Source: an uncultured Candidatus Saccharibacteria bacterium (GTDB taxonomy: Bacteria; Patescibacteriota; Saccharimonadia; Saccharimonadales; Saccharimonadaceae). From it: 7,666 nucleotides of DNA. Both the position numbers and the translations under genes were made by a program. Below the pieces are notes generated by a model. The model saw nothing but the letters and a program-made list of their open reading frames with translations. It did no database searches and had not been told where the DNA came from. Below are positions 1 to 6,044 of this stretch, in pieces. Numbering within the stretch: the stretch's first letter is position 1; every line of letters begins with the position of its first letter. The DNA is taken from contig CALJRR010000084.1 in NCBI GenBank assembly GCA_937976315.1, positions 1 through 7,666 on the forward strand, given 5' to 3'.

Positions 1-460
1 TAAAAAAGGAAAAATCGGAACTATGCCAGCCGATTTATCGTGGATTCGCGAACTTCAAGAAGCCGCCGCTTTAATTAGCGAAGGAAAGCGATTCGACTCT
101 AACAAATTCCGAATGAAGCTGTTTTCTGATAGGATTTTTGTGTACTCACCAAAGGGCGATATTTATGATTTGCCTCGCGGAGCGTTTCCCTTGGATTATG
201 CCTACCGAATTCACTCCGACATTGCGGCGCGCGCAAGCGGTTTTAAGATCAATGGCGTAATGAAGCCGTTCAATTACAAATTACAGCACGGCGACACAAT
301 TGAGGTCTTAACAAGTAAATCCGCTCGTCCAAAACCAGATTGGCGAGACGTCATAATTACACCGCACGCCAAAGATAAATTGCGCTTACAATTATCCCGC
401 TCAAACGGCATCTTACAACAATTAACTGGCGGCGTTTCCTCGTTCTTCCGACACAAGTAA
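1..460 (+). CDS. RelA/SpoT-family (p)ppGpp synthetase/hydrolase, C-terminal part with TGS domain (5' end outside window)
   Basis: The frame is open to the left edge (codons read from position 2, before the first ATG at 23), so this is the 3' end of a longer gene, not a 145-aa protein. Counting from the ATG at 23, residues about 36-98 match the TGS domain of long RelA/SpoT enzymes: the DRIFVYSPKGDIYDLPRGA stretch, then FPLDYAYRIHSDI and HGDTIEVLTS. The preceding LSWIRELQEA matches the linker between the synthetase domain and TGS. After TGS the typical DWRDVIITPHAKDKLR follows, and the protein stops about 30 residues later. The zinc-finger/helical and ACT regions of full-length RelA or SpoT are therefore absent, giving an HD?-SYN-TGS layout; the catalytic domains lie outside the window, so synthetase versus hydrolase activity cannot be judged. 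The family makes or degrades the stringent-response alarmone. The gene converges on ppa with a 41-bp gap. Confidence 0.9.
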   Translation, partial: KKGKIGTMPADLSWIRELQEAAALISEGKRFDSNKFRMKLFSDRIFVYSPKGDIYDLPRGAFPLDYAYRIHSDIAARASGFKINGVMKPFNYKLQHGDTIEVLTSKSARPKPDWRDVIITPHAKDKLRLQLSRSNGILQQLTGGVSSFFRHK

Positions 461-489
461 CGCTCGCCAGTCTCTCAGTTTTAATTAAC

Positions 490-509
490 AATCAAACGTG
501 ATTATTTTT
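490..509 (+). terminator. Weak candidate terminator after the relA/spoT-type gene
   Basis: A 5-bp AT-rich stem (AATCA at 490-494 with TGATT at 499-503, loop AACG) is followed by A and five T's at 505-509. The position between convergent genes suits a terminator, but the stem is short and the T-run overlaps the 3' end of ppa. It is only a suggestion. Confidence 0.25.
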
Positions 510-1032
510 CGTTCCAACGAGTAATTGACTCGCGGATAATTTGCTTTGCCCTTTCTACATCGCCAAATCCCTTGACTACTGTTGAGTCAGGCTTCTTCAA
601 ATCCTTGTAGTGATTGAAGTGGTGTTCAATTTGCTTTAACAATTGTGAAGGCAGGTCTTCTAGTGAGTTGATTGCGTTGCCCGTGTTTCGGTCGTCGGCC
701 GGCACAACGATAACCTTGTCGTCAACTTCATTATCATCAACGAATTCCAACACGCCGATAACTTTTGCTTCCATAAAAATACCGGTCGTCAACGGTTCAT
801 CGGTGATAATTAGCGCGTCCAGTTCGTCGCCATCTTCATCCAAAGTCTGTGGAATGAAACCGTAGTTTGTTGGCTTTGCAAAAATAGCTGGCTCAACACG
901 GTCCAACTGCATCACTGCAAGCTCACGATTCCACTCAATTTTATGACTTGATCCCTGTGGAATCTCAACAACTACATTCACGATGCCATTTTCGACATCA
1001 CCAGGTGTTAAAATTTGATTAAAATCTGCCAT
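502..1032 (-). CDS. ppa: Inorganic pyrophosphatase, family I (soluble)
   Basis: Cytosolic Mg2+-dependent enzyme hydrolysing pyrophosphate to phosphate, which pulls forward tRNA charging and nucleic-acid synthesis. At 176 aa it has the normal length of bacterial family I enzymes. The signature DGDELDA is at residues 67-73 (metal-binding D67, D69, D72). By alignment to E. coli PPase from memory, E23, K31, E33, R45, Y57, D99, D104, K106, Y142 and K143 match active-site residues E20, K29, E31, R43, Y55, D97, D102, K104, Y141 and K142. The residue matching E. coli Tyr51 is Lys53, a substitution near the active site. The ATG is preceded by GAGGAG with good spacing, located in the last codons of trxB, whose stop lies 3 nt upstream. 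It is the last gene of the FKBP-trxB-ppa operon and probably relies on translation from the shared mRNA. Confidence 0.96.
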   Translation of the reverse strand: MADFNQILTPGDVENGIVNVVVEIPQGSSHKIEWNRELAVMQLDRVEPAIFAKPTNYGFIPQTLDEDGDELDALIITDEPLTTGIFMEAKVIGVLEFVDDNEVDDKVIVVPADDRNTGNAINSLEDLPSQLLKQIEHHFNHYKDLKKPDSTVVKGFGDVERAKQIIRESITRWNEK

Positions 1033-1035
1033 TTT

Positions 1036-1968
1036 TTACTCCTCTCTGGCCTTTTCTTGTAAATATTCACGAATCTGCACCGCAGCTACTGCGCCTTCAC
1101 CAACCGCCGAAGCGATTTGCATAGTTGCCCCCGAGCGCACATCGCCAGAAGCAAAAACGCCAGGAATATTAGTGTGCAGATGTTCGTCGGTAATGATGTG
1201 TCCGCCCAAATCCAACTCAACGTCCGAATTTGTCAGGAATTGCGTGTTCGGAATTAGCCCAATAAACACAAACAATCCGTCAGCGGTAAATTCTTTCTGC
1301 TCGCCGTTTTGAGTCGACTTAACGCCGTAAAATTTATCGTCCTTGACAATAATTTCATCAGTCGTTGCACCAATATGAACGGTAATTTTTCCATCATCGA
1401 CATACTTCTGCAAATCTTTTTGCAAAATATCACTGGCGCGCAATTTACTGCGAACTAGCAGATCAATATGACTAGCGTATCGCGTCAAAAATATCGCTTC
1501 TTGCACTGCTGAGTTTCCGCCACCGACAACGATTAGATTCTTATCACGATAAAACGCGCCGTCGCAAGTCGCACAGTAATGCACGCCTCGACCATATAAT
1601 TCGTCTTCGCCCGGAACGCCTAATTTGCGGTGGTTCGAGCCAGTCGCTAGCAAAACTGACTTCGCGCGGACAGATTGACCGTCAATTGTCAGCTCCAACT
1701 CGCCATCAACTTGCTTCAATTCCGTCACATCACCATACTCAATCTTCGCACCAAATCGCTCCGCCTGTTGTTGCAATTCAGATGCCAATTTCATTCCCGT
1801 AACGCCCTCAGCAAATCCAGGATAATTGTCAATTTGATCAGTAATCGCTGCCATTCCGCCAACCACGCCACGCTCATATAGCGTCGTGTCGACATCTTCG
1901 CGCGACAAGTAAATTGCCGCCGTTAACGCGCTTGGACCAGCGCCAACAATAATAACATCTTTAGACAT
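1036..1968 (-). CDS. trxB: Thioredoxin reductase (low-Mr, FAD/NAD(P)H-dependent)
   Basis: Cytosolic flavoenzyme that transfers electrons from NAD(P)H through FAD and a CxxC disulfide to thioredoxin. At 310 aa it has the standard length. FAD-binding GAGPSA is at residues 9-14, the nucleotide-binding GGGNSA at 149-154, the redox-active CATC at 132-135, and the C-terminal FAD motif VFASGDV at 271-277. The NADPH 2'-phosphate motif HRRxxxR of E. coli is changed here to LVRSKLR (171-177): the first H and R are lost and R173 and R177 kept, so cofactor preference is uncertain. The start ATG overlaps the end of the FKBP gene by 8 nt (ATGTCTAA), with GAGG 6 nt upstream, which suggests translational coupling. 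No thioredoxin gene is visible in the window. Ferredoxin/flavodoxin reductase-like relatives lack the CATC, so TrxR is the best call. Confidence 0.95.
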   Translation of the reverse strand: MSKDVIIVGAGPSALTAAIYLSREDVDTTLYERGVVGGMAAITDQIDNYPGFAEGVTGMKLASELQQQAERFGAKIEYGDVTELKQVDGELELTIDGQSVRAKSVLLATGSNHRKLGVPGEDELYGRGVHYCATCDGAFYRDKNLIVVGGGNSAVQEAIFLTRYASHIDLLVRSKLRASDILQKDLQKYVDDGKITVHIGATTDEIIVKDDKFYGVKSTQNGEQKEFTADGLFVFIGLIPNTQFLTNSDVELDLGGHIITDEHLHTNIPGVFASGDVRSGATMQIASAVGEGAVAAVQIREYLQEKAREE

Positions 1969-2638
1969 TGAAACCTCGCGATCGATAATATTGCTTCATC
2001 ACTTCTGGCATTTCTGGCTCTGGAATATCGGCTGGCTTTTCAATAGCCATCACCACAAACTTAAGCGGAGAATTTGCAGGAATTTTATCACCCTGAGCCT
2101 TGTCGCCATAAGCTTTGTTGGCTGGAATTGTTAGTTCGCGCACGCCACCAATTTTCATACCAATCAAGCCCTCTTTCCAACCCTGAATGACTGCAGTATT
2201 TGCCGGGCCATCCATATTGAGCGGAGCTTTCAATTTGCCGTCAGCGATTGATTGATCGAAAATCTCACCCTTAGCGTTCCAGCCGATGTAATAAACAGCC
2301 AATTTGGTGTCGTCCTTAACCTCGGCACCTTCGCCCTCAACCAAATCTTCCTTAACAAGCTCTTTCACGTCACCGGCTTCAAACGCACCAACTCGTGAGC
2401 TAAACTCAGAAAACTTGCCGTAATATTTTTGGCTCAATTCATTAGCCTGAGCCTCTACTTTCTTTTTTCGCTCGTTAGTAGCCTTGGTGTATTCATCCTG
2501 AGCTTTCTTAAGCGCGGCTTGGTCCTTGGCCTCATTTCCAGGAGCTACCATCATAGCGACAAATCCGCCAACGGTCCCCAAAAACATCATGCCGGCAATA
2601 ACCCAAATACCTATTCTCTGGCCTTTTGTAGTTGCCAT
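1961..2638 (-). CDS. Membrane-anchored FKBP-type peptidyl-prolyl cis-trans isomerase
   Basis: 225-aa protein in three parts. Residues 10-32 are one hydrophobic segment (GIWVIAGMMFLG and on) preceded by K5 and R8, so the chain should be anchored N-in with the rest outside. Residues about 36-75 are charged, Ala/Lys/Glu-rich and probably helical or coiled-coil. Residues about 95-200 are an FKBP domain. Compared with FKBP12, the pocket residues are present: Y116/Y117, F127-D128, V150-I151, W154, Y177 and F194, with the typical GMKIGGVRELTIPANKAYGD stretch at 160-179. A short Pro/Glu-rich tail follows. The family catalyses prolyl isomerisation; here it probably helps fold exported proteins (inference). 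The ATG has AGGAGG 5 nt upstream. It is first in the operon with trxB and ppa and has its own promoter after pheT. No canonical signal-peptidase site is evident, so anchoring rather than release is favoured. Confidence 0.93.
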   Translation of the reverse strand: MATTKGQRIGIWVIAGMMFLGTVGGFVAMMVAPGNEAKDQAALKKAQDEYTKATNERKKKVEAQANELSQKYYGKFSEFSSRVGAFEAGDVKELVKEDLVEGEGAEVKDDTKLAVYYIGWNAKGEIFDQSIADGKLKAPLNMDGPANTAVIQGWKEGLIGMKIGGVRELTIPANKAYGDKAQGDKIPANSPLKFVVMAIEKPADIPEPEMPEVMKQYYRSRGFNV

Positions 2639-2661
2639 ATTCCTCCTTTATTTACCTTTCA

Positions 2662-2690
2662 ATTATAGCAATTTTTATCAAGCGCAACAA
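2662..2690 (-). promoter_or_regulatory. Promoter of the FKBP-trxB-ppa operon
   Basis: On the minus strand a perfect TATAAT (2667-2662) is preceded by TGC, giving an extended -10. A weak -35 TTGTTG (2690-2685) lies at an ideal 17-bp spacing. The -35 starts only a few bases after the pheT stop codon. Predicted transcription start is near 2655, leaving about 17 nt of leader that includes the AGGAGG ribosome binding site. Read-through from pheT may also occur. Confidence 0.7.
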
Positions 2691-2696
2691 ATCGCA

Positions 2697-5210
2697 TTAA
2701 ACCTGAGCGGCGTCGAATTCTTCCGCAGCCATCGCGGCAATCTCCTCAATAATCGGCGCAATATCTTTATCTTCCAGCGTCCGCTCAGTGCTCGTAAATT
2801 TTACATTCAAAGTTACAGTTTTTGTCGAATCGTCATTTTTTGGCTGATATATCGCAATCGGCGTTATACTAATTTGTAACTCACCGTGTTTTTTCGCAAC
2901 TTCTTCAGCGCAAGCATAAACCTTCGCATAATCAACATTCGAATCCATTTTCAATGAAATGTCTCTGGCAGTCGACGGAAAACGACTTAACGGCTGGTAA
3001 TTATAGCCCTGATTTTTACTCAGATTTTTCTGCAATTTTTCAATATCAATAGAAAACGCTGCCGTGTAATCTGGCAATTTGAAGTTGCGTCGAGCAGATG
3101 AAACCAGCTCGCCAACAATTCCCAAATTGTCACCGTTCTTCGCCACGATCCAAGCGCTGCGTTTCGCATCAAAAGGCGATGGAGCGTCGCTGTCAGATTC
3201 CGCAATCTTCACAAAATCAACCTCAATGCTCAAATCCTTCATCAGCCTTTCAGCAATTTTCCTCACCTTGTAAAATGGCGCACCAGCTTGGGGCTTTTTA
3301 TTCGCATAAACTCCGTCAATGAAAGTCTTTTCAATCGGCAAATTCTCATCGTTAAATCCTAATTTCTTATCGTGGATTTTGCCAATTTCAAACAGCATAA
3401 ATTCGTCATGCCCAGATTTTATATTGGCGTGAACTTTATCCAGCAAACTCGGCAAAATGCTAATTCGGTAATATTGCAAGTCTGGACTAAGCGCATTACT
3501 CAAGCGATACGCACGACTCGGGTCTTGGTCGGAATTTTTCAAAACGCGCTCATGAACAAAGCTATACGTCAAAACTTCGTTCGCTCCAGCTCGCGACAAA
3601 CTTTGGCGAATCTTCTGCTTTAATTCGCGACGCTCATTCTTCAGCGCAGGCTTAATGCTTCGCTCTGGCAAACGACGCGGCAATCTATCAAAACCATATA
3701 ATCGCCCAACTTCCTCAACAATATCTTCCGGTAGTTCAAGGTCAGTCCGCCAAAATGGCACTTGAATACAGATATAGCCAGATTCTTTTTCCATACTGTG
3801 ACTGCGAATCTCAACGCTATTAAGCAGCTCGCAAATGTTGTCATCAGACAAATCCGAGCCTAGTCTCTCATTTATGAACTTACTATCGATATCAATATTC
3901 GCTGGCATATATTTTCCATCGAAATAATCGTCCATATGTCCGTCGAATTGTTTCAAATCAAAAACTTCGCTCGCCTGCACTCCACCAACCATATTCATCA
4001 ATTGCTTTAATATGACAGCATTTTGCAGAGGCGATTGCCCCTTATTAAACCTAGTCAGAGCGTCGGTGAAAATTCCGTGACGCATAGCTGTGCGACGTAG
4101 CGCGTACATATCAAAATTGGCACATTCAAGGACAATGTTCTTCGTTTCAGCCGAAACTTCCGTATCAACGCCGCCCATAATTCCAGCTAACCCAATCACG
4201 CCTTCGCCGTCAGCGATAACAATATCGTCAACCGTCAATTCATATTCCTTGCCATTAAGCAAACCGACTTTTTCGCCATCGTGCGCCATTCGCACGCCGA
4301 GTTTATGCCCACGCAACTTGTCGTAATCATAAGCGTGAGTCGGTTGTGCCGTCATAAACATCACGTAGTTTGTCACGTCAACGATATTATTGATAGGCTT
4401 ACCACCTATTGCGACTAATTGACACTGCAACCACAACGGGCTTGGGCGCACAGAAACATCACGAATTGCCACTGCCATAAAACGCCGTGCTAGTTCTGGT
4501 GCGTCATTTTCTACTGTCAGCTCCAAATCATTAGCGTCAGCAAACTGTTGATCTTGTTCATACCAATCAGGGCTGGTAAATCGTTGATGAAAAATGCCAG
4601 CAATTTCGCGCGCCACACCAAGTTGCCCAAAACAATCCGGTCTGTGCGTAAACATCTTATTTTCAATTTCCAGCACGTAATCGTCCAGTCCAAACACTTC
4701 CGCAAAACTCGCGCCAGCCTGAAGTGTAACGCCCGCCGGAATATCACGCTCATTAATCTCAATAATTCCCTCGTGATCCGTACCAATCGCCAGCTCATCA
4801 GCCGCCGCCAACATACCCTGGCTTAAGATTCCACGTAGCGGTCGCGCATCCAGCACGAACGGCTCGGCGTCATCAAGACTTGCCGGGACGGTACTTTTTG
4901 GCGGCAACCAAATTGCCCACATACCAGCATGAACATTCGGCGCACCGCAAACCACTTGTACGTAACCATTATCATCACGTGGAACGTCCACTACGCCACC
5001 ATCGTCAATTTTAGTCACACTCAAACGATCCGCATTCGGATGCTTTTCGCACTCAACAACCCGCACAATGCGCGCGCCACCATATTTGGCCTTCAGGTCA
5101 ATCACTTCCTCGACACCACCAAGCTGCTGATTGACACGCGACACCAGCTCATCAACTGACGGCAACTCAAAATTAATCAATTGTTTTATAAGATTTAAGC
5201 TAACTTTCAT
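2697..5210 (-). CDS. pheT: Phenylalanine-tRNA ligase beta subunit
   Basis: Beta chain of the alpha2beta2 phenylalanyl-tRNA synthetase; it carries the tRNA recognition and editing parts and works with PheS, which holds the catalytic site. At 837 aa it is slightly longer than the usual 790-800. An OB-fold tRNA-binding domain is at about residues 42-160 (KHPNADRLSVTKID, VCGAPNV, RGILSQGML). The B3/B4 editing region spans about 215-385 (NNIVDVTNYVM, THAYDYDKL, LAGIMGG). B5 follows, with WRTDLELPEDIVEEVGRLYG at 487-506, then a degenerate synthetase-like core at about 520-700. A C-terminal FDX-ACB anticodon-binding domain is at about 740-833 (SRFPSTARDISL). There is no pheS next to it, although pheST is a common operon. 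No Shine-Dalgarno sequence precedes the ATG; a -10 hexamer lies 9 nt upstream. Its first 25 bp and the -10 are duplicated at 6020-6055. Confidence 0.97.
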   Translation of the reverse strand: MKVSLNLIKQLINFELPSVDELVSRVNQQLGGVEEVIDLKAKYGGARIVRVVECEKHPNADRLSVTKIDDGGVVDVPRDDNGYVQVVCGAPNVHAGMWAIWLPPKSTVPASLDDAEPFVLDARPLRGILSQGMLAAADELAIGTDHEGIIEINERDIPAGVTLQAGASFAEVFGLDDYVLEIENKMFTHRPDCFGQLGVAREIAGIFHQRFTSPDWYEQDQQFADANDLELTVENDAPELARRFMAVAIRDVSVRPSPLWLQCQLVAIGGKPINNIVDVTNYVMFMTAQPTHAYDYDKLRGHKLGVRMAHDGEKVGLLNGKEYELTVDDIVIADGEGVIGLAGIMGGVDTEVSAETKNIVLECANFDMYALRRTAMRHGIFTDALTRFNKGQSPLQNAVILKQLMNMVGGVQASEVFDLKQFDGHMDDYFDGKYMPANIDIDSKFINERLGSDLSDDNICELLNSVEIRSHSMEKESGYICIQVPFWRTDLELPEDIVEEVGRLYGFDRLPRRLPERSIKPALKNERRELKQKIRQSLSRAGANEVLTYSFVHERVLKNSDQDPSRAYRLSNALSPDLQYYRISILPSLLDKVHANIKSGHDEFMLFEIGKIHDKKLGFNDENLPIEKTFIDGVYANKKPQAGAPFYKVRKIAERLMKDLSIEVDFVKIAESDSDAPSPFDAKRSAWIVAKNGDNLGIVGELVSSARRNFKLPDYTAAFSIDIEKLQKNLSKNQGYNYQPLSRFPSTARDISLKMDSNVDYAKVYACAEEVAKKHGELQISITPIAIYQPKNDDSTKTVTLNVKFTSTERTLEDKDIAPIIEEIAAMAAEEFDAAQV

Positions 5211-5221
5211 ACTGATATAAT
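5186..5221. repeat. 36-bp direct repeat, copy 1 (pheT 5' end plus -10 region)
   Basis: This copy is identical to 6020-6055 except at 5198 (A here, G in copy 2); the offset is 834 bp. On the minus strand it encodes the start of PheT (MKVSLNLI) and reaches through the -10 region. The single difference is silent in that reading (TTA versus CTA, Leu5). Matching ends sharply on both sides (5185/6019 and 5222/6056 differ). A 36-bp match of this quality is not expected by chance. Confidence 0.9.
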
Positions 5222-5227
5222 TATATC
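5214..5227. promoter_or_regulatory. Palindromic -10 region of pheT
   Basis: GATATAATTATATC is a perfect 14-bp palindrome, so TATAAT is present on both strands. On the minus strand the hexamer (5225-5220) is 9 nt before the pheT ATG, predicting a transcript with only a 2-3 nt leader. No convincing -35 is seen at 16-19 bp spacing. The plus-strand hexamer (5216-5221) has no start codon next to it here, but in the second repeat copy the same hexamer sits 6 nt before the M16-like gene. Confidence 0.55.
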
Positions 5228-5353
5228 ATCTTACCAGCAAGTAATCGACCTTAGAAAACTGCAAATAACCAAGATAAAAATTATAATCTCATTCGCCAAA
5301 TTCATACCCACGTTTTTGCATAGCCCAGCCTTAAAATCCCAGAACGCTAAGGA

Positions 5354-5382
5354 TTGACGTATTCTATTCTATTCTATATCAT
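5354..5382 (+). promoter_or_regulatory. Sigma70-type promoter of the high-GC ORF
   Basis: -35 TTGACG (5354-5359) and -10 TATCAT (5377-5382) each match consensus at 5 of 6 positions with exactly 17 bp between them. The spacer is made of TATTC tandem units (about three). Predicted start is near A5390, giving a roughly 41-nt leader. Confidence 0.75.
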
Positions 5383-5390
5383 ATATCTTA

Positions 5391-5405
5391 GGCTGAAATA
5401 CAGCC
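5391..5405 (+). promoter_or_regulatory. 5'-terminal hairpin in the leader of the high-GC ORF
   Basis: GGCTG-AAATA-CAGCC forms a perfect 5-bp stem beginning one or two bases after the predicted transcription start. Such 5'-end hairpins often protect mRNA from decay; here this is inference. It leaves the AGGAG at 5420-5424 free. Confidence 0.45.
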
Positions 5406-5430
5406 ATCCTTGAGTAGACAGGAGACGATC

Positions 5431-5640
5431 ATGCCGAACCGGCGCGATCTGAACGACATTGCCAGCTCTCTCGTCCCTAACCCTGGTGACGAAGCGTGGG
5501 TCGTCGACCCCAACCAGCCTGAGCACATGCACCACGGTCAGACCTCTGGCGAACCGCATTCCGACGGGTACTACATGTACAACGACGGCACGCCGAGCTG
5601 GATGAAGTATCACTCGGACGACACGGAGGACGAATCGTAG
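5431..5640 (+). CDS. Hypothetical small acidic protein of foreign composition (69 aa)
   Basis: I do not recognise this protein. The ATG at 5431 is chosen because AGGAG (5420-5424) lies 6 nt upstream; an in-frame TTG at 5410 would add 7 residues through the ribosome binding site. By hand count 55 of 69 codons end in G or C (about 80%), against 33 of 91 (about 36%) in the next ORF, so the gene comes from, or was shaped in, a high-GC genome. The product is hydrophilic and acidic, with a His cluster (EHMHH, 31-35), an aromatic stretch (YYMY, 47-50) and an acidic tail (DDTEDES, 63-69). There is no cysteine, signal peptide or membrane segment. It has a complete set of signals: promoter, leader hairpin, Shine-Dalgarno and 3' hairpin. 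Actinobacteria, known hosts of Saccharibacteria, or their phages are possible donors (inference). Confidence 0.75.
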   Translation: MPNRRDLNDIASSLVPNPGDEAWVVDPNQPEHMHHGQTSGEPHSDGYYMYNDGTPSWMKYHSDDTEDES

Positions 5641-5650
5641 GAGTGAAATA

Positions 5651-5688
5651 GTCCTCGAGGACACCCCTCTTCGCACTCGGAGAGGGGT
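5651..5688 (+). terminator. Palindrome and strong hairpin ending the high-GC cassette
   Basis: The perfect palindrome GTCCTCGAGGAC (5651-5662) is followed at once by a hairpin with ACCCCTCT (5663-5670) pairing AGAGGGGT (5681-5688). A T-G and a C-G pair extend the stem to 10 bp with a 6-nt loop. It starts 10 nt after the stop codon. There is no T-run, so it would be a non-canonical terminator or a 3' stabiliser, of the kind seen in high-GC bacteria. Confidence 0.6.
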
Positions 5689-5700
5689 CATTCCCTGAAT

Positions 5701-5706
5701 TATAAT
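5701..5706 (+). promoter_or_regulatory. -10 element of the 91-aa ORF, leaderless geometry
   Basis: A perfect TATAAT ends exactly 6 nt before the ATG at 5713, which places the expected transcription start on the A of the start codon. The -35 position falls within the hairpin of the preceding cassette and shows no consensus. No Shine-Dalgarno sequence is present. Confidence 0.55.
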
Positions 5707-5712
5707 ATAGCT

Positions 5713-5988
5713 ATGAACTACGATAGATATCTAGAATTACAAACTCGCCTAGAATGGTTTTACGATTTTCATCCAGAGTTTTTTAATGATATTTCGCCCG
5801 AACAGAGGAAACTACTACAGAATACATTCCTGTACGATATGCCCGATGAAATCTATCCGGCGTCATTGCGGGATTTTTATGATAAGAATATTGACAATCA
5901 GCCAACACTTCAGAACGATATACTCTTAGCGGTAAATGCTTTATATAAAGCGGCGGGAGCTGGAAGCTTGTTTGATTATGATGAATAA
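5713..5988 (+). CDS. Hypothetical protein (91 aa)
   Basis: I do not recognise this protein. It is acidic and probably helical, rich in Tyr, Phe, Asp and Leu, with no cysteine, signal peptide or membrane segment. An aromatic N-terminal half (LEWFYDFHPEFF, 13-24) is followed by SPEQRKLLQNTFLYDMPDEI (28-47). The C-terminal half (NDILLAVNALYKAAGAG, 68-84) looks like an amphipathic helix. Codon use is AT-rich at third positions (about 36% GC3), like a native gene. The ATG is supported by a -10 hexamer 6 nt upstream rather than by a Shine-Dalgarno sequence. It lies between the high-GC cassette and repeat copy 2, so it may have arrived with the inserted segment. Confidence 0.7.
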   Translation: MNYDRYLELQTRLEWFYDFHPEFFNDISPEQRKLLQNTFLYDMPDEIYPASLRDFYDKNIDNQPTLQNDILLAVNALYKAAGAGSLFDYDE

Positions 5989-5993
5989 AGCTT

Positions 5994-6044
5994 TTATTCG
6001 TACAAACACGCCACCGAGCTTATAAGATTTAGGCTAACTTTCAT
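5994..6044 (-). pseudogene. Duplicated 5' fragment of pheT (16 codons)
   Basis: Reading repeat copy 2 on the minus strand gives ATG and the first PheT residues (MKVSLNL, then I), after which the match ends. The frame continues as SSVACLYE to a TAA at 5996-5994. It carries the start codon, but what would be the pheT -10 now has a different right flank (TATTAT 6 nt upstream of this ATG). It is best read as a remnant of a duplication or insertion; whether it is expressed is unknown. Confidence 0.6.

Larger units (their letters stand above)
5222..6019. other. Candidate inserted segment bounded by 36-bp direct repeats
   Basis: The 798 bp between the two repeat copies hold a short AT-rich stretch, the high-GC 69-aa ORF with its own signals, and the 91-aa ORF. 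Removing one repeat unit would place pheT and the M16-like gene back to back on one divergent promoter. No integrase, transposase or terminal inverted repeats are present, so if it moved it depended on functions elsewhere; it may also be a passive duplication or recombination product. Confidence 0.4.

Noticed and set aside
5211..5310. pheM-like leader peptide with attenuator, or T-box, in front of pheT
   Set aside because: The 24-aa minus-strand ORF has only two Phe codons that are not adjacent, no terminator/antiterminator pair is visible, and the pheT -10 lies almost on the start codon, leaving no leader.
5359..5382. TATTC tandem units as a satellite or recombination repeat
   Set aside because: Only about three units, all inside the 17-bp spacer of a good promoter; too short to call a separate repeat feature.
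5374..5691. 105-aa minus-strand ORF over the high-GC cassette
   Set aside because: It is the antisense shadow of the 69-aa ORF; it has Arg/Val-rich low-complexity translation typical of reversed high-GC genes, and the promoter, Shine-Dalgarno and hairpin all point to the plus strand.
5963..5998. Two AAGCTT sites and the near-palindrome ATAAAGCTTTTAT as a terminator after the 91-aa ORF
   Set aside because: The pairing is imperfect, AT-rich and lacks a following T-run beyond the stem itself.
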